A DNA stretch of 64,000 bases from Panaeolus papilionaceus (GCA_015501605.1 JADNRZ010000013.1:930001-994000); one strand, 5' to 3'. Shown: positions 11,863 to 23,755, counted from the first letter of the stretch. Notes: generated by a model from the sequence alone, not told the origin. Program-made: numbers and translations.

Positions 11863-11987
11863 CAAACGTGAACCAAAACGAGTCCATAGAGTCTTTCGAA
11901 ATGCCGCATCATTCGACGCGGCAGATGGTGTCAAACCACCTCATTTCGCTCCAGAGAGTAATCGATCCTCATGATTGGTCATACCGT

Positions 11988-14614
11988 TCAAGAAATTACG
12001 TTATAACACCAGCGCCTGTACCACAGATTGTCTGTATAGCCAAAGAATGGTACTTCTACGGTTCCAAACCAGCCAGTTTTTCCCAGTCGGCGGAGGTCAG
12101 CAGCTAACAGACCTGCGCTGCGACGAGATGCCCTTTCTGCGCCGAAGATAATCCCTAGTTGACATGAGTCGCGAGCAGCAGACGACTGGAGCAGCCGCTC
12201 CATGTTTTGTGCGTATTCTTCTGATGTTAAGGGTATATATCCGATGAGTGTTCCGATAAGCTCCGGCGTCGAGAGGCTAGAGAATGCAATGAGAGGCTAT
12301 TAAGAAACCGGGTAATGCACCGGGACTTACCACTTCCACTGTTTCTCATCGTATACGTCGATTAAATGACAAACGGAATCCATTACAAGTCCATCTAAGT
12401 TGTTCGTCAGGTTAGCAACCAGGGATAAACCTCCCAGCTCAGGACTAAAAACTTGAGCGATTAGGGAGCGAAAAGGCATCATGAATTGCGAACGCTCTCC
12501 ACTTGATAGCAATTGAAGGGCATTTTCATCGGACTGTGACAACACCTGTCGATTTGAAGATCTTGCAAGGCGAGACGCTAAGAATGGAATTGCTGGATTT
12601 GTTCCTCTCAAAGTTGCCATGAGGTCGTTGGTGTGAATGAGAAATAATGTAAACAGGATTGAATCCTTCAGATATGGCTGGATGAGACTAAGGAGGATTG
12701 TAGCGAATGAATCTTTGAGTTCCGCTTCGAGACCCTATCACAAACACGAATTCTTTAGGAATGGCGTCATTAAATTCACGATAACTCGCACCATATGTCT
12801 GTACGACCAGGCCAACAGTGGATACACAACAGGGCCGGCATTGAGGCCCGATTCATATAGGAATCGCAGACCAACTTGATACGAGGACATGTTAGTCCAC
12901 TTGTCGTTGCGAAGCAGTGCTTTGACGTGGGCGTTTGTTGATGAAACCCTCAATATCGCACGATTGAAAGAGGTGTACCAAAATGCCTTGTGTTTCCATA
13001 CTACAATAAGATGATATGCATCAGCGATTGTGTAGTCTGAAAATCGTCAATCGAAGCCACCCACATTCTGCAGATTCAAATTCTCGAATATCAAGTTCGA
13101 TAAATTCTTCGGCATAACTCTCCAAATTAATATACCACTCGCCGGAGCGGGAGTGGTTGCATAGAAAGTCGGTGAAAGTTGTTTGGTGAATTTTTAGGAA
13201 TCCTCCACGGGGTGAATGGACCTCAACCAGTGACTTTAGCGCAGACAAGGAATATTTTATGGTACCACGATCCAGAGTCAGAGCTTGTTCAATAACGGAA
13301 AGCGGAGGTCGTTCTTCTACTGGAAAGGTAGGGTCTCCGCCATTTGAATAGCGATCGCCGTGTGTACGATATGCCCGGTATGGATCACTTCCGTAATTAA
13401 AAGGCAATTCTTGGTGAACGAGGTGGAAGGCGATGATACGGCAGATGAGATGAGGTGCTACAGTACAACAAGAGAGGATTTGTCGATACAAGCGATCCAA
13501 ATGGGCGGTGGGTGAATCATCCCCGCCTGAGTCACGATCGTTCAGGATGTCGTTAAGCCTATGTCCTGGGCGATGGCTGAGGGAACGTAGAAATTTCATC
13601 ACTGTTGCTGGGTAGACGAATTGACCAGAAGATCGAGAGACAACGACAAAAATTGCATGTGCGCCTGGCCAATGCGGTGGAAGACTGTCTTTATCCGGAT
13701 GATTGGTGGCAATCCACACAAAAGAGTCTGTAACATAAAGGCGAACATCGTCTTGAGGCTTCAGAGAATCATCGAGGGTCAACTGGTATGTTATCCTGTG
13801 AAGGAAGGGCTGGCTGAAGAAGAAAGAGATGTGTTCTTCAGGTCGGCTGCAGATGAGAACGCGAAAGGGAAAAACGTCCTGATAGGAGGCCAATTCCTGG
13901 AGCACGTAGATTGCTCGCTCCTGGCACTGAATGCGATCATTCCGCATACCACCACACTCGTCAAGACCATCAATGATAATGAGGCGAGGCAGTGTAGCTA
14001 GATCAAGTCTAGGACATGCTTGTTTAAGAGAGACAATTGGGTTGATAATTAGCAGGCGGAGCTGTTGGCTTAAGGTTTTCTCGAACAGGGCAGGGTCATC
14101 CTTTATCTGTTTTTCGACGAATGGTTTTAGGGTAGGAATAGCTTGGATCAACTGATACGCCAGAGTGGGGATGAGGCTCCTCTCGTCGCTCCTTCCTGGA
14201 TCCGTACGCCAGAAGAAAAACGACGCCGCCAGAGCTGTTCCTTCCAAAGACTCTGCGAGAGATTTCGCGATGGCCGTTTTTCCGGCACCAGCAGGGCCAT
14301 TAAGCCAGAATATAGCGTCCTCGGCGTTTGTCATCGATATCCAATCGTGTAACATCTTCAGGAGCGAGACTCGCGTGCCAGGATGGCAGCGAACTTGATC
14401 AAATGCATCCGAGTTGTGAAACGCAGCAGAACATATAGCATCATAGAGCTTGTCAAATGCTGCAAAGGAAAGATGTCAAATCGATCCAGATTCAGTTATG
14501 CTGGTGAAATGATGACGAACCGTTCAGTGTCTGGGGAGTTGTAAACTGGGTGATGGTGAAAGTCGAGTTCGTGATTAGCCATTTGTTCTGCACGTTGCTG
14601 AGCACCCCTCCCAT
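11988..14614 (-). CDS. NACHT-domain NTPase (nwd2-like), 784 aa, five exons
   Basis: A STAND-class P-loop NTPase of the kind expanded in Agaricomycetes. Exons are 14614-14521, 14459-13065, 13000-12828, 12734-12331 and 12276-11988, with introns of 54-93 bp. Their sum of 2355 nt closes in frame at TGA 11988-11990. The start is chosen because exon 1 splices in frame to AFDKLYDA, giving the typical linker FHNSDAFD...CHPGTR before NACHT. Walker A is GPAGAGKT (86-93), Walker B LIIIDGLDE (191-199), then ICSRPEEH. The C terminus is helical without obvious WD40, ankyrin or TPR repeats. Related proteins act in non-self recognition and programmed cell death, but no effector domain is visible here. The third intron (12827-12735, GTGTAT) is the least certain border. 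Confidence 0.8.
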
Positions 14615-15185
14615 CGTTATTTCATCACTTGGGGGATGTCAACGAAAGTTAGATGGTGGCCCAAGGACAAGAAGCCTCATTATAACTGTAGTGGTAGTTT
14701 GATACAGCCTCATGGCTGTTACCGGCCGGCTTGAATTGATTGGCTCACATGCACTGCCATCAGCGCATGTGTTGCTGCTTTCGGCCTATAAGATGACGAA
14801 AGACACGCAAGGTCGTTCCATTCTCGAGAGGAGTTACTCATATCTCCGACACAGAAGTGACTTAGCTCAGGAAATTCAATCGAATTCGAGTGTGGATACC
14901 AAAACGCCGAGCATACACGGAAGTTTCTTACTCTTTTTGAGGCCTCCAATAGCCCTCCATGAACGCTTCACGAATAGGAGAAGGTAGAGTGAGATCATTG
15001 TCGACAACGGGTTTGGTATTTATGCTGGGTGATTCGGACAGCGAACTCATGATAGAACCTGCTAAAGTAGCTATCTTGATTTGCCCTGACGGCCTGCAAT
15101 ATCAACAGTTAGTGAAACAAAAAGTGAGCCAAGAAGACGAAGAACACAAACCTGCCGTCCATCGTACTCACTGACCTACGTGACT
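14615..15185. other. Upstream region of the NACHT gene, with a 40-codon ORF
   Basis: Mostly non-coding. A minus-strand ORF at 15050-14928 (starts MSSLSESPS, ends MEGYWRPQKE) has a coding-like look and a possible splice donor near its end. It is too short to assign. The region ends abruptly at the right transposon terminus. Confidence 0.3.
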
Positions 15186-15435
15186 CTCAGTAAAAACGAT
15201 TTCTGGACGAAGTCAGACAAATGTGGGACAAAGTCGGACAAACCAGCGTGTTTGAAAATGTCTGACTATTTTACATAGAATCTGACTAGTTAGTCAGACG
15301 TTGGTCAGACATCCAGACATCATCTCGCCAGCGTCGAAGTCGGACATAGTCAGACAAAGTCGACCACTTGTCGGCGAAGGCTGCTTCCTTTCCATCGCGT
15401 GCTGTTAGTCAGACATTGTCAGACGAAGTTGTACA
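15186..15435. repeat. Subterminal GTCAGAC/GTCGGAC repeats and inner terminus, right element
   Basis: The reverse complement of 6885-7118. The stretch starts with CTCAGTAAAAA and holds roughly ten GTC(A/G)GAC words. Confidence 0.7.
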
Positions 15436-15604
15436 AGTTCGAAAATTTGATTATATTATCAATATTATGCTAAATTAATATAATAAAATGAATGTTTTTG
15501 CCATTTATTGGCGTATGTAAAGCAAGGAGGATATCGTGTAAATTAAGTATTGGCCTAAGAGGGTCATGAAATTAAATTCTGGTCGCTAAATGAATGTGCG
15601 GCCT

Positions 15605-17954
15605 CTACCGCTTAGCATTTTTGCCACGTTTAGGACACTGAAATGATAATAATAAGTATGGGTTCAAACATACATGTTATTGAGTGGTAAAAAAAAAACT
15701 TACGTCGTGTTGAAGTTGGACGAGCTCGTGCTTGGAGGGAACCGTACCCGATTTCACGATGGCATCAATGAGATCTAAGCCGCCACTAGGATGAGAAACG
15801 ACGACAATAGTTCATGTAGCGATAAAGTACATACCTGATTTGTTTGGGCGACGCTTCACAACCTGAATATTGTGACTAGAAATCCATTTCTTTAGCTGTT
15901 CAACCTGTAATACCTAGAAGTAAATCCCATTAGTCATTTGTGGAACTAGGTTTTCAACAATTGAATACTCACCTTCAATTCATCTCCATTACAAGGGTTT
16001 CCAGCATCGGAATCCCCAGCATCATCACCAATATCCTTGGTGGAATTACCCGAGTCTGAATCTCCACCCACATCCTGCGACGGCAACAAGGAACTGAGCT
16101 TCTCAATCAAGAGATCCAGGTAAACATCGCTGACAAAGGATGAAGCAATGACAGAGTTGTGATCGCATAAGATACGCGCCACCCGACATGTCTTGATTGC
16201 AGCGGCAATCAGTCGTAATGCTGTCGGTGTGCCAATAGCCTCCCAGGATGTTAAAGTGGACGTGATGGTCATGGAGCCACCTGTGAATAAATAATGACCC
16301 CATTGGGCGTTGTTCTCCTCATCGCTCAAATCATTAGCGTTCGGGTCAGCTGTCTCAATACGGGAGAGGAAGGCGGCAACACTCTCGCTAGGTGCATGAT
16401 CTGGCGACGAAGAAATTCTGCCCAGCCTTTGAAGCAAAGGCTTCGCAGCTTTGAGGCTCGGAAACTCAGTTTCGAGAATATCTGAAAATGTATAAATTAT
16501 GATTAGTTATAAGTCGCTGACTTGGGGACATAAAATGCGATGCAAACCTAGGAGGTTGTCAACTGATATATTGTCGTCGCATCGTATAAATATTTTGGTC
16601 AGTCATTCATTCAATTGACAGACATGAAAACACGGAGAGAACATACTGGTAGGATTGATATTCAAATAGATACTGTGCACCTCAGACACAATAGGTGGTG
16701 TAGGAGCAGGCATGGACCCTGTGGTCGATGTTTCAGGTACTGTCATGTTAAGAGGGGCATTGGTATCGTCACGGTCTACATCCCAGAAAGAATTAGAGAA
16801 TGTGCTTGACAGAGAGGTGGAAATTTTAAATACCTTCAAGATCGGCGACAACACGAGGTCGCTTCGGTGGAGCTAATATCTCTGCTACTACCTCTACTTC
16901 CCGTTCCTTTCGCTTTCCTAATGGATTGGAGTCGCCAGTTGCCAGTTCCAGAAGGGCAGGGTCAATTGGGAAGTTGTCGTCGGGTGGTGGGGGGCTATTA
17001 TTTGTAACGGCAACGTCGGATGATGTATGGGAGGTTGGTTGTGGATGGGAGGTTGGTTGTGGATGGGAGGTTGGTTGTGGATGGGAGGTTGGTTGTGGAT
17101 GGGGGTTATCGGAGGTGGCGCCACCCGTGTTTGCTTTGAGCTTGGCTTTCTGTCGTTGGTCTCGTTTTGCATTGGTGGCTGATATGTTTTGAATAACCCA
17201 TTGAATGAGCTTTGTGGCCTTCCACGAGTGGCTGCACAGTGCAACGACAGGGTGTGCCTTTTCCAAATCCTCAACTGCCTTCTTCCATGCAGAGGTGCGA
17301 TTTGTACGGAGCTGGGAAGAGTTGAACTTGCGGTTGTTTGCCAGCGGACCTTCTGCAAAACAGGCTAGGTGTGTATTGAAGACACCTATAGCTGTGTTCT
17401 TGATGGTTTCGTACTCATCCTGAGAGACTATGGTACCATCTGCATTCCGAAAGCATGATGGGAGGTGTGGGCGAGAACTATTTGAGTCAGTTGGACGGCA
17501 GGCTGGGTCAGTTTTGGCGTCGTCAAAGTTCCAGAGCACTTCATGTGGATAACAAGCAGGCCGCATAACAGGCTGGCTTGACTGAAGTAGTGGATTAGCA
17601 ACTAGTGAGTCTCGGGAGCTGTAAACACCAATTCAGTAGTTGTACGACGACAGGTTTTTGACATATTTACCTTAGAGCTGTTTCCAGGCGCTGCACTTCA
17701 GAATTAAGACGACGTATGTCATCAAGAAGGTTAAAAACGGTTTGGTTAGAGCGACTCAGCTCTTGGTTTCGAGACTGAAGATCATTATACAGGGTTTGGA
17801 CTGTAGGGTATTTCTGCCTGAGGTGTTCAAGAGTGGGACCAGGGACGGTATTAAATGAATGTATAGGACTATTAAAATCTGAGGTAGTGGATGGGGTAGA
17901 TAAATTAGAATTAAAAGGAGAGTATGAAGAACCAAAACTAGAGGAGGAGCTCAT
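15605..17954 (-). CDS. Transposon second gene with SAP-like C terminus, right copy (629 aa)
   Basis: The mirror image of the left-copy gene, with exons 17954-17671, 17618-16834, 16775-16647, 16481-15973, 15913-15835, 15774-15704 and 15637-15605. The only difference noticed is four rather than three HPQPTS repeats, adding six residues. It is transcribed divergently from the adjacent transposase. Because both copies stay open through seven exons, this gene appears better preserved than the transposase, which is broken in each copy. The family is not recognised beyond the SAP-like tail. The middle domain could be a helix-turn-helix or other DNA-binding fold. Confidence 0.75.
17030..17101 (-). 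repeat. 18-bp coding minisatellite, four units
   Basis: Four copies of the same 18-bp unit seen at 5221-5274, on the opposite strand. Slippage of one unit since duplication explains the offset change between arms. Confidence 0.9.
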
Positions 17955-18151
17955 CACAAATTGTGTTAAGCTAAGCCACACAAGAGATGGTCTAGCAGTG
18001 GCACTAAGTAAATTGCGATGAGGACTTGGTTCAACTTGAACTTCCAAATCTGAGTTGAAATTTCAGTCACGTGCCCTCTCCACTTTTGGTTTGGTAGCTT
18101 GAATCGATAAATCGATAAATATGATATCAGCAGCTCTTGATCTCTACAACC
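17955..18151. promoter_or_regulatory. Divergent promoter region between the two transposon genes, right copy
   Basis: The reverse-complement counterpart of 4171-4367, with CACGTG near 18068 and the doubled ATCGATAA word near 18103-18118. The two genes are transcribed away from it. Identity to the left copy suggests both second genes keep their control sequences. Confidence 0.45.
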
Positions 18152-21100
18152 ATGTATCGCCGCACTCTTGTTAACTGCTGCTGTTCAATCTGCTATAATT
18201 CAAGCACCACCACAATTCAATGGAGAACATGCAAAGCACATTGTGACGCAGATCAGAAGCGCCTTTCTACAGCCATCGCTCAAAATGTGCCATCAATGGC
18301 TCAGTATTATCAAGACCGCATCAGCAAAACCCAGGCTATATTGGATTGTGTTTTTGACGCACCTGATACACCTCAATCTCATCTTCAGATGGATGATTCT
18401 GAAGGTGTTTCCCTAGCTCACAGTACCCAGATTACTACATCAGTAGACAGCTCCACGTTAATATCAACTTCAATTTGCACTGAACAATCCACTTCCCCTC
18501 TGTCTGACCAAACCATTCCCTATTTCACCTCAATCAACTTGACATTTAATCCAGAATCCGCTTACTCAACTGCTCTTCTGCTTTCCAATGGTGCTGAGGA
18601 GATCTTTGAGGCCGTACCTGATCTTGAAGGATTCAAAGATGCAGAAAGTGGCTTGGATGAGACAGATAGCTTTGACGCTCAGTTAGAAGGAGCAGTGGCT
18701 GAAGAGCCGGAAGTCAATTTTCCTATTCCTCTTCACAAGCCTGCTGATCAGCAAGATCAGTCGCAATCATCAACCTCTCCTCTTCCTGACTGCGTCAAAT
18801 CGTTACAACAACAACTCATTGGAGACTATCGTCCTCTAGAAAAGCCATCATCGCCCCCAGAATATGAACCACTCCAAAGTCATGAAATATTGAGCCTTCG
18901 TCACTACATTGCGTGGAGAAAGACCAATGGGACTGTACATGCTTATAACGAGCATCGAATCGTTCTGCAGAACGCCACTGGACAGGAGATCTTATCACTT
19001 CATTTGGTTCGAATTCTGGCACTTCGAATCGCTAAATTAACACCAAGGCAGTACAATATGTGTCGGCGAAGTTGTACAGCATATACTGGGCCATATTCAA
19101 ACTTGGATCGTTGTCCTTATGTGCATGTCAAGGAAAAGGTCCCTTGCAATGAGCCGCGATTCCGCATATCATCCAATGGAATGCAGGTACCTCAGGCTCA
19201 AGTTACTGTGCTACCCATTTTACCCACTATCCGTGCACTGTTTGCCAATGCTGATACATCGCGCCTGCTTCGCCATCGAGATAAATGTTTGCAAGAAGTG
19301 CTACATCTTGTTGGAACAGCTTCTACAAATCCAACTCGACAACAGTACTCTGATTTTGCAAACGGTGCAGTACATCAGCAGCATTACCAGAGGATGGGAC
19401 TATTTCAAGATGCTAGAGACATAGCATTAGCTCTATCATCAGATGGTGCTCAGCTTACAATGAAAAAACAGTCCAGTACATGGGTTCTCATTATAATCCT
19501 ACTCAACCTCCCTCCCGAAATTCGATACCAGTCAGAAAATGTGATCATAAATTTTGCAGTTCCTGGACCAAACACACCTGGAGATATTGAGTCGTTCCTT
19601 CGACCCCTCTTCGAGGAGTTAGCTGCTGCCAGTTCCGGAATCTGGATATGGGATGCACTAGACTCTGCTTATTTCCTCCATCGCAGCTATGCATGCATGA
19701 TTCTTGGTGATATGCTTGGATCAGCAAAGCTGAATGGGATGTCAGGGCACTCAGCCATTTTTGGAGATCAATTTTCGACGGTACAAGCTGCAAAGTCAAG
19801 CAAGGAAAAGGGTGCTCGAGCACAATACTATCCCTTGTCGCCTCCACAGAATGATATATATAATCCAACACGTCCAAGAGAATATTCCCCGGATACTGTT
19901 ACTCTGCGCAGACAAATGGATTACATGGAGACCTTGTCGAAGCTTTCCAATGCACGGTCAAAACGGGAGTTAGCCGAAATATCCAGATTAACAGGTGTAC
20001 TAGTATCGAGAATGCCTCTCGCCGTTGCATCGCCTGCATTCACACATCCACATTTCTTTCCTCTCGACCCATTCCATTTATTTTATGAGAACTGTATGCC
20101 AGCAATGTATGACACTTGGTCAACTGGAAGTAGCGCTGGTGAAGCTGTTCACATTAGCGCTCGGAAAATGCAGCTCCTTGGAGAACTCGTTGCAATGGCC
20201 AATGAAACCCTTCCACCCTCATTTTCTGGCCCTATACGTGATCCCTATCTAAAGCGACAGAGTCAGTATAAAGCTTATGAGTGGATGGCCCTTTTGCACT
20301 GGTATATCCTTCCGATTGGGATCGAAATTGGCCTGAGTCCGCTCCTCCTCGGAAACTTTGCTCAATTTGTCCACATAGTCGAGTTTGCTATGTCCATCAA
20401 ACCACGCTCGCACGCTGATCTTTGTGAATTGCAGTCAGTTGTGTGGAAGTTCCTTCGACAATACAAGCAGCTATATGTTGGTCCCAATCCCGATAAGATA
20501 TATCGCTGCCGACTATGTATTTTCCAGCTTGTTCATGTGCCAATGCATATCAAATGGTTTGGCTCTATTCGTACATGCTCGCAATCAACTGTTGAACGGA
20601 CTATTGGCGAGGCTGGGCACAAGATTCATTCGAAAAAGGAGCCTTTTGCAAACTTTACAAGTATAGTTATCGAGAAGGAAGTTATCCGCCTGGTCGAGCT
20701 TTATTACCCAATGCTGCGGAGTCAGGATCCCAATGCATCAACTTCTTCGACTGAATCAGGCGCCCGAGAATCAACCCTGCCACCCGGTGTCAACATTCCA
20801 TTCCAACACCTTCCAATATCTAAGTGTACTCGCTTTGAAGACAACATTACCAAGCACTTAAATTTACTGGCTTCATTTCTATCGCTCCAACCAACTTTAT
20901 TGCGGTGGCAGAAACGATGAAAGGATCCAAAGGGCTTGGATTCAAACACACATCAATATATTGTCAAGCTCTACGGCAAGGTCAAGCTCAGAAACAGAAA
21001 GACCCTTCGCAGTCGCATTAGTGAAGCTTACTCCCCAACATCGAGAAAGTACCGCTGGTTTGAAGTAAGTTTACAGGCATATTCTCTCTATGACTTCACC

Positions 21101-21486
21101 AACTTATTGCTCAAATCCAGTCAGTACCTGGTGTATCATCTCCTCACACTTCCGCGCATCGTTTTGGTGAGGCTGTTGCATTCTACACTATCGAAATGCC
21201 GGATGGGAGTCTAAAGCAGCTTGCCATCTATGTTCCTTTGGTGAAAATTGGGCAACCATATTCCACAGTAATTCGTGGTGAATGGCCTCAAGATTCAGCG
21301 GAGTTTGTGATGGAACTAGGCTCATTATTCGATATAGTTGGGATATGGAGGCGGGATGGAAGTCAAAATGTATATGTCCTTCGAAAGCATCCAGCTCACC
21401 TGTATCTCCAACTACATGAGCTTGGTGTATATGGTGAGGGTGATGAAGGGGATGTGAACAGCCCCTTAGATGTGGACCTTGACTAA
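18152..21486 (+). pseudogene. Tnp2-like (CACTA/Plavaka) transposase, full length but with one in-frame TGA
   Basis: A DDE-type transposase expected to cut and join the element ends in the nucleus. The first ATG of the frame is at 18152. Exon 1 runs to 21064, a 56-bp intron (21065-21120, GTAAGT...CCAG) follows in phase 0, and exon 2 ends at TAA 21484-21486, giving 1092 codons. Visible landmarks are a Cys/His-rich N terminus, SSDGAQL (D431), an NLPPEIRYQSENV segment, PGPNTP, SFLRPLFEEL, IWDALDS (D501/D504), FFPLDPFHLFYENCMP, KRQSQYKAYEWMALLHWYI and STVERTIGE (E815/E820). Asp/Glu candidates for the catalytic triad are guesses from these motifs. Codon 923 (20918-20920) is TGA. Coding similarity continues in the same frame beyond it, so this is probably a CGA-to-TGA nonsense change. 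Without the stop the protein would have normal length. Confidence 0.85.
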
Positions 21487-21599
21487 AGTGCCAGCCCCCA
21501 TGTAGACCTCAAACTTATGTGAGTTGCAGCCAGAACACAGATACTGTTAGCTTGACAATCTGTACCGTAGGATTATGATTACTAAGCATATGATCAATG

Positions 21600-21676
21600 G
21601 CGAAGTACAACCGCGTCCGACGACGTCCTGAGTTTGTCCGACTTGTCCGACTTGTCTGACTTTTATTTTTACTGAG
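21600..21676. repeat. Outer subterminal repeats and terminus, right element
   Basis: Three or four closely packed TTGTC(C/T)GAC words (21633-21661) precede the terminus TTTTTACTGAG at 21666-21676. The array is shorter than at the inner end, so the element ends are asymmetric. Confidence 0.7.
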
Positions 21677-23390
21677 GGTGATTGGTGATTGCATCCGAGA
21701 GCTCATGCCCATAGCCCAATTGTATGAGCGCTAGTGCAATGCCAGGGTCACAGTTTGCAACACCAGGCACATTGTAGTCATTGCCGCTTAGGAGCGCAAA
21801 GAGGATAAGTCCACTGCGCGAAATATGGGTTTGGCTGTAGATATGTCCGCTCGTAAACTCTAAGGCTTCATCTTTCATTGTGTGCGTTGAATGCAACGAT
21901 TTATGGGGAAATCTAATGCATTCACGAAATCCGTACGGCCCTGCATTTTCGGATTTGAAGTTCGGAGTGAAATCAGGTCTCTGGAACTGCGTGAGAACCT
22001 GCCATTCACTGAACAAATAGAAAGCCAGAGCTCCTATCGCGCAGAGCCTCGGATCGCGATGACGAAGGGTAGCATGATGATCGATATGACCATCAACATT
22101 TGTCTTTCCTTGATTGCTAAATATAAGTAGTGCCTGGTTTGTGGAAGGACGATAGATATTCATTAAATTACTCAATAGTTCAAGGAAAAATGTAGACGAG
22201 TTCATACCTTCACGCGGTGCTCCAGTTCAATGTCTGGTAATATAACATCTCGCATGAAAAGGTCGGACAGCATAATGGAGCGTGTATTATCTCCTCGAAG
22301 AGCCATTGATGTGGTGAAGAGCAGCATTGCTCGATCTCGTATACTAGTGTGAATGTTGACCTTTGCATGTCCGCGCGGATTTGTGAGATGATCGTTGGCC
22401 ATGAGAATCAATTCGTCAGTTGTGAATGTTTCTGAATGACAGTGCAAAAAGATTAGAATTGAACGGCAATGTTTATAATATAACAAGGCTTACGATGTGC
22501 GACTCCTTGCGCTTTCAGCTCCTGGGACTCCTTCTGTTTCTCGGGCTCGTCTGCCTTCGCACTGCGCTCAATTTGACGGATCTCAATATTGTCTCGAAGC
22601 GGAATGTGAATGTCAGGAGCGTTTCGATAGACTTCATCGTGTTGATGGTCGGTTCGGTAGTTTTGTAAAGCGCTAATTGCCTGCTGAATCGAGCTACGGC
22701 CGACTCGAGTATTCGGAATATCCTTTCCATCTCGTGTTTTCTAATAAACCTTGTCAGTAGGTATCAATGTTAGGTCATTTACCACTGTACCTTTGGACGT
22801 TTAGATTCATGATCCAAAAATAAGGCAGCTTTATCGCCTGTGATTGGATGAGCTGGTCTCGGGATCCAAACGTTTCCCTTCTTTGCCTCTTTCTCAACTC
22901 GGCGCTTCTCGTTTTCGTTCCAAAATAGCTCAAAACGTTTGACATGACGTTCATAGGACTTGCTGGTCCCCTTGTTTTCTTTGAACTTCTTCCTGAGGTC
23001 GGTCACCACTTGCCATACTTCGTCACTAATGATTTTATCTTGCTCTTCGAGTGTGTAGACAGTTGCAGTGCTTGTGGCCCCAACCTCAGCATCAGACTCA
23101 TTGTCAAATTCATCTTGCTCAGTGGTATTTGAGGTCAGATCAGGACATCGAAGAGCGGGATCGATAACCGAGTCATCCATTGTGTAAAGCTCTCCAGTGA
23201 GTAACGACAGTGGCTCACACTTGACTTCGGGCTTGAGAGTGGTAAATGAATTTGTGGTTGGGGGAGGGTTGTGTGAGATGGTGGAAGTAGAGCAAGAAGT
23301 CGGTTGGGCGTCCTGTTTCCAACTTATGGTAGTCCATTGTTCGTAGGCCAACGATTGTGAGTGGTGTATGCGATCTGGGGCCTTGGTCAT
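21669..23390 (-). pseudogene. Chimeric ORF: Ndc10-like tyrosine recombinase fused to an XPG-like nuclease fragment
   Basis: Four exons keep one frame: 23390-22791, 22740-22494, 22431-22208 and 22133-21669, 511 codons plus stop. Residues 1-200 are polar, with a Lys/Arg-rich helix (KSYERHVKRFELFWNENEKRR). Residues 284-428 match the basidiomycete family with an Ndc10/CBF3-type DNA-binding, Crypton-like recombinase core: LRGDNTRSIMLSDLF (RGD at 328-330), NVDGHIDHHATLRHR, LCAIGALAFYLF, GPYGFRE. From residue 429 the sequence changes to an XPG/FEN-like nuclease segment, with GLILFALLSGNDYNV and GIALALIQLGYG. It ends where the transposon begins: the last codons and the TAA stop come from the terminal repeat. 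Both source proteins are truncated. The catalytic Tyr/Arg region of the recombinase is absent. Confidence 0.65.
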
Positions 23391-23578
23391 TGTTAGATGT
23401 GACAATGAGATTGGAAATTGCGTGAAGTGTAGTCGTTCAAACTAGTACTTGCTGTACACAACGGTGGTAGGGGTGTAAAAAATAGAAAAGAGAGTGTATA
23501 TTGTTGAGAGACTACCTATTATCTGTTGAGGGCTCAAGCATAGCTCGAAACTGTACTGTGTAATGAATTTAAAGTACA

Positions 23579-23614
23579 AATTTCGAGAGCGCGCGCGGAT
23601 GCGCTCTCGAAATT
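23579..23614. repeat. Perfect 14-bp palindromic hairpin
   Basis: AATTTCGAGAGCGC (23579-23592) and its exact reverse complement (23601-23614) flank an 8-nt GC-rich loop. It lies about 190 bp upstream of the recombinase start codon. It may be a recombinase site or an insertion end. Nothing in the sequence decides this. Confidence 0.8.
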
Positions 23615-23704
23615 GACTAATTAGGCAAGGCAACGGGTGCGCGGCCGAGATCCGGCTCTCAAAACGGAGCTGACAATGAACAAAGCGGGTAATTCGTGTA
23701 CGAA

Positions 23705-23755
23705 ACCTGGGCACGTCACCTCCCCTAAAATGGAGGTAACCTGGAGGTGCCCTGG
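23705..23755. repeat. Imperfect fold-back next to the GTPase 5' half
   Basis: CCTGGGCAC and CACCTCC pair with GGAGGT and GTGCCC across an 8-nt loop CCTAAAAT. Its GGCACCTC...AGGT.ACCTC words resemble the palindrome at 7125-7166, as expected for two ends of one insertion. Confidence 0.5.

Larger units (their letters stand above)
15186..21676 (+). mobile_element. CACTA/Plavaka-like DNA transposon, right copy, complete
   Basis: The element is bounded by an 11-bp terminal inverted repeat: CTCAGTAAAAA at 15186-15196 and TTTTTACTGAG at 21666-21676. Inside are dense subterminal GTC(A/G)GAC repeats, a Tnp2-like transposase on the plus strand and a seven-exon second gene on the minus strand, divergently arranged around a 197-bp spacer. 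The layout resembles plant CACTA elements, which carry a transposase and a protein that binds subterminal repeats. Assignment to the fungal Plavaka group is from the transposase motifs and remains an inference. No clean target-site duplication is visible: left flank TGACT, right flank GGTGA. Confidence 0.85.

Noticed and set aside
15186..21676. Clear target-site duplication for the right transposon
   Set aside because: Flanks TGACT and GGTGA do not match exactly. GTGACT versus GTGATT is suggestive but needs a shifted terminus.
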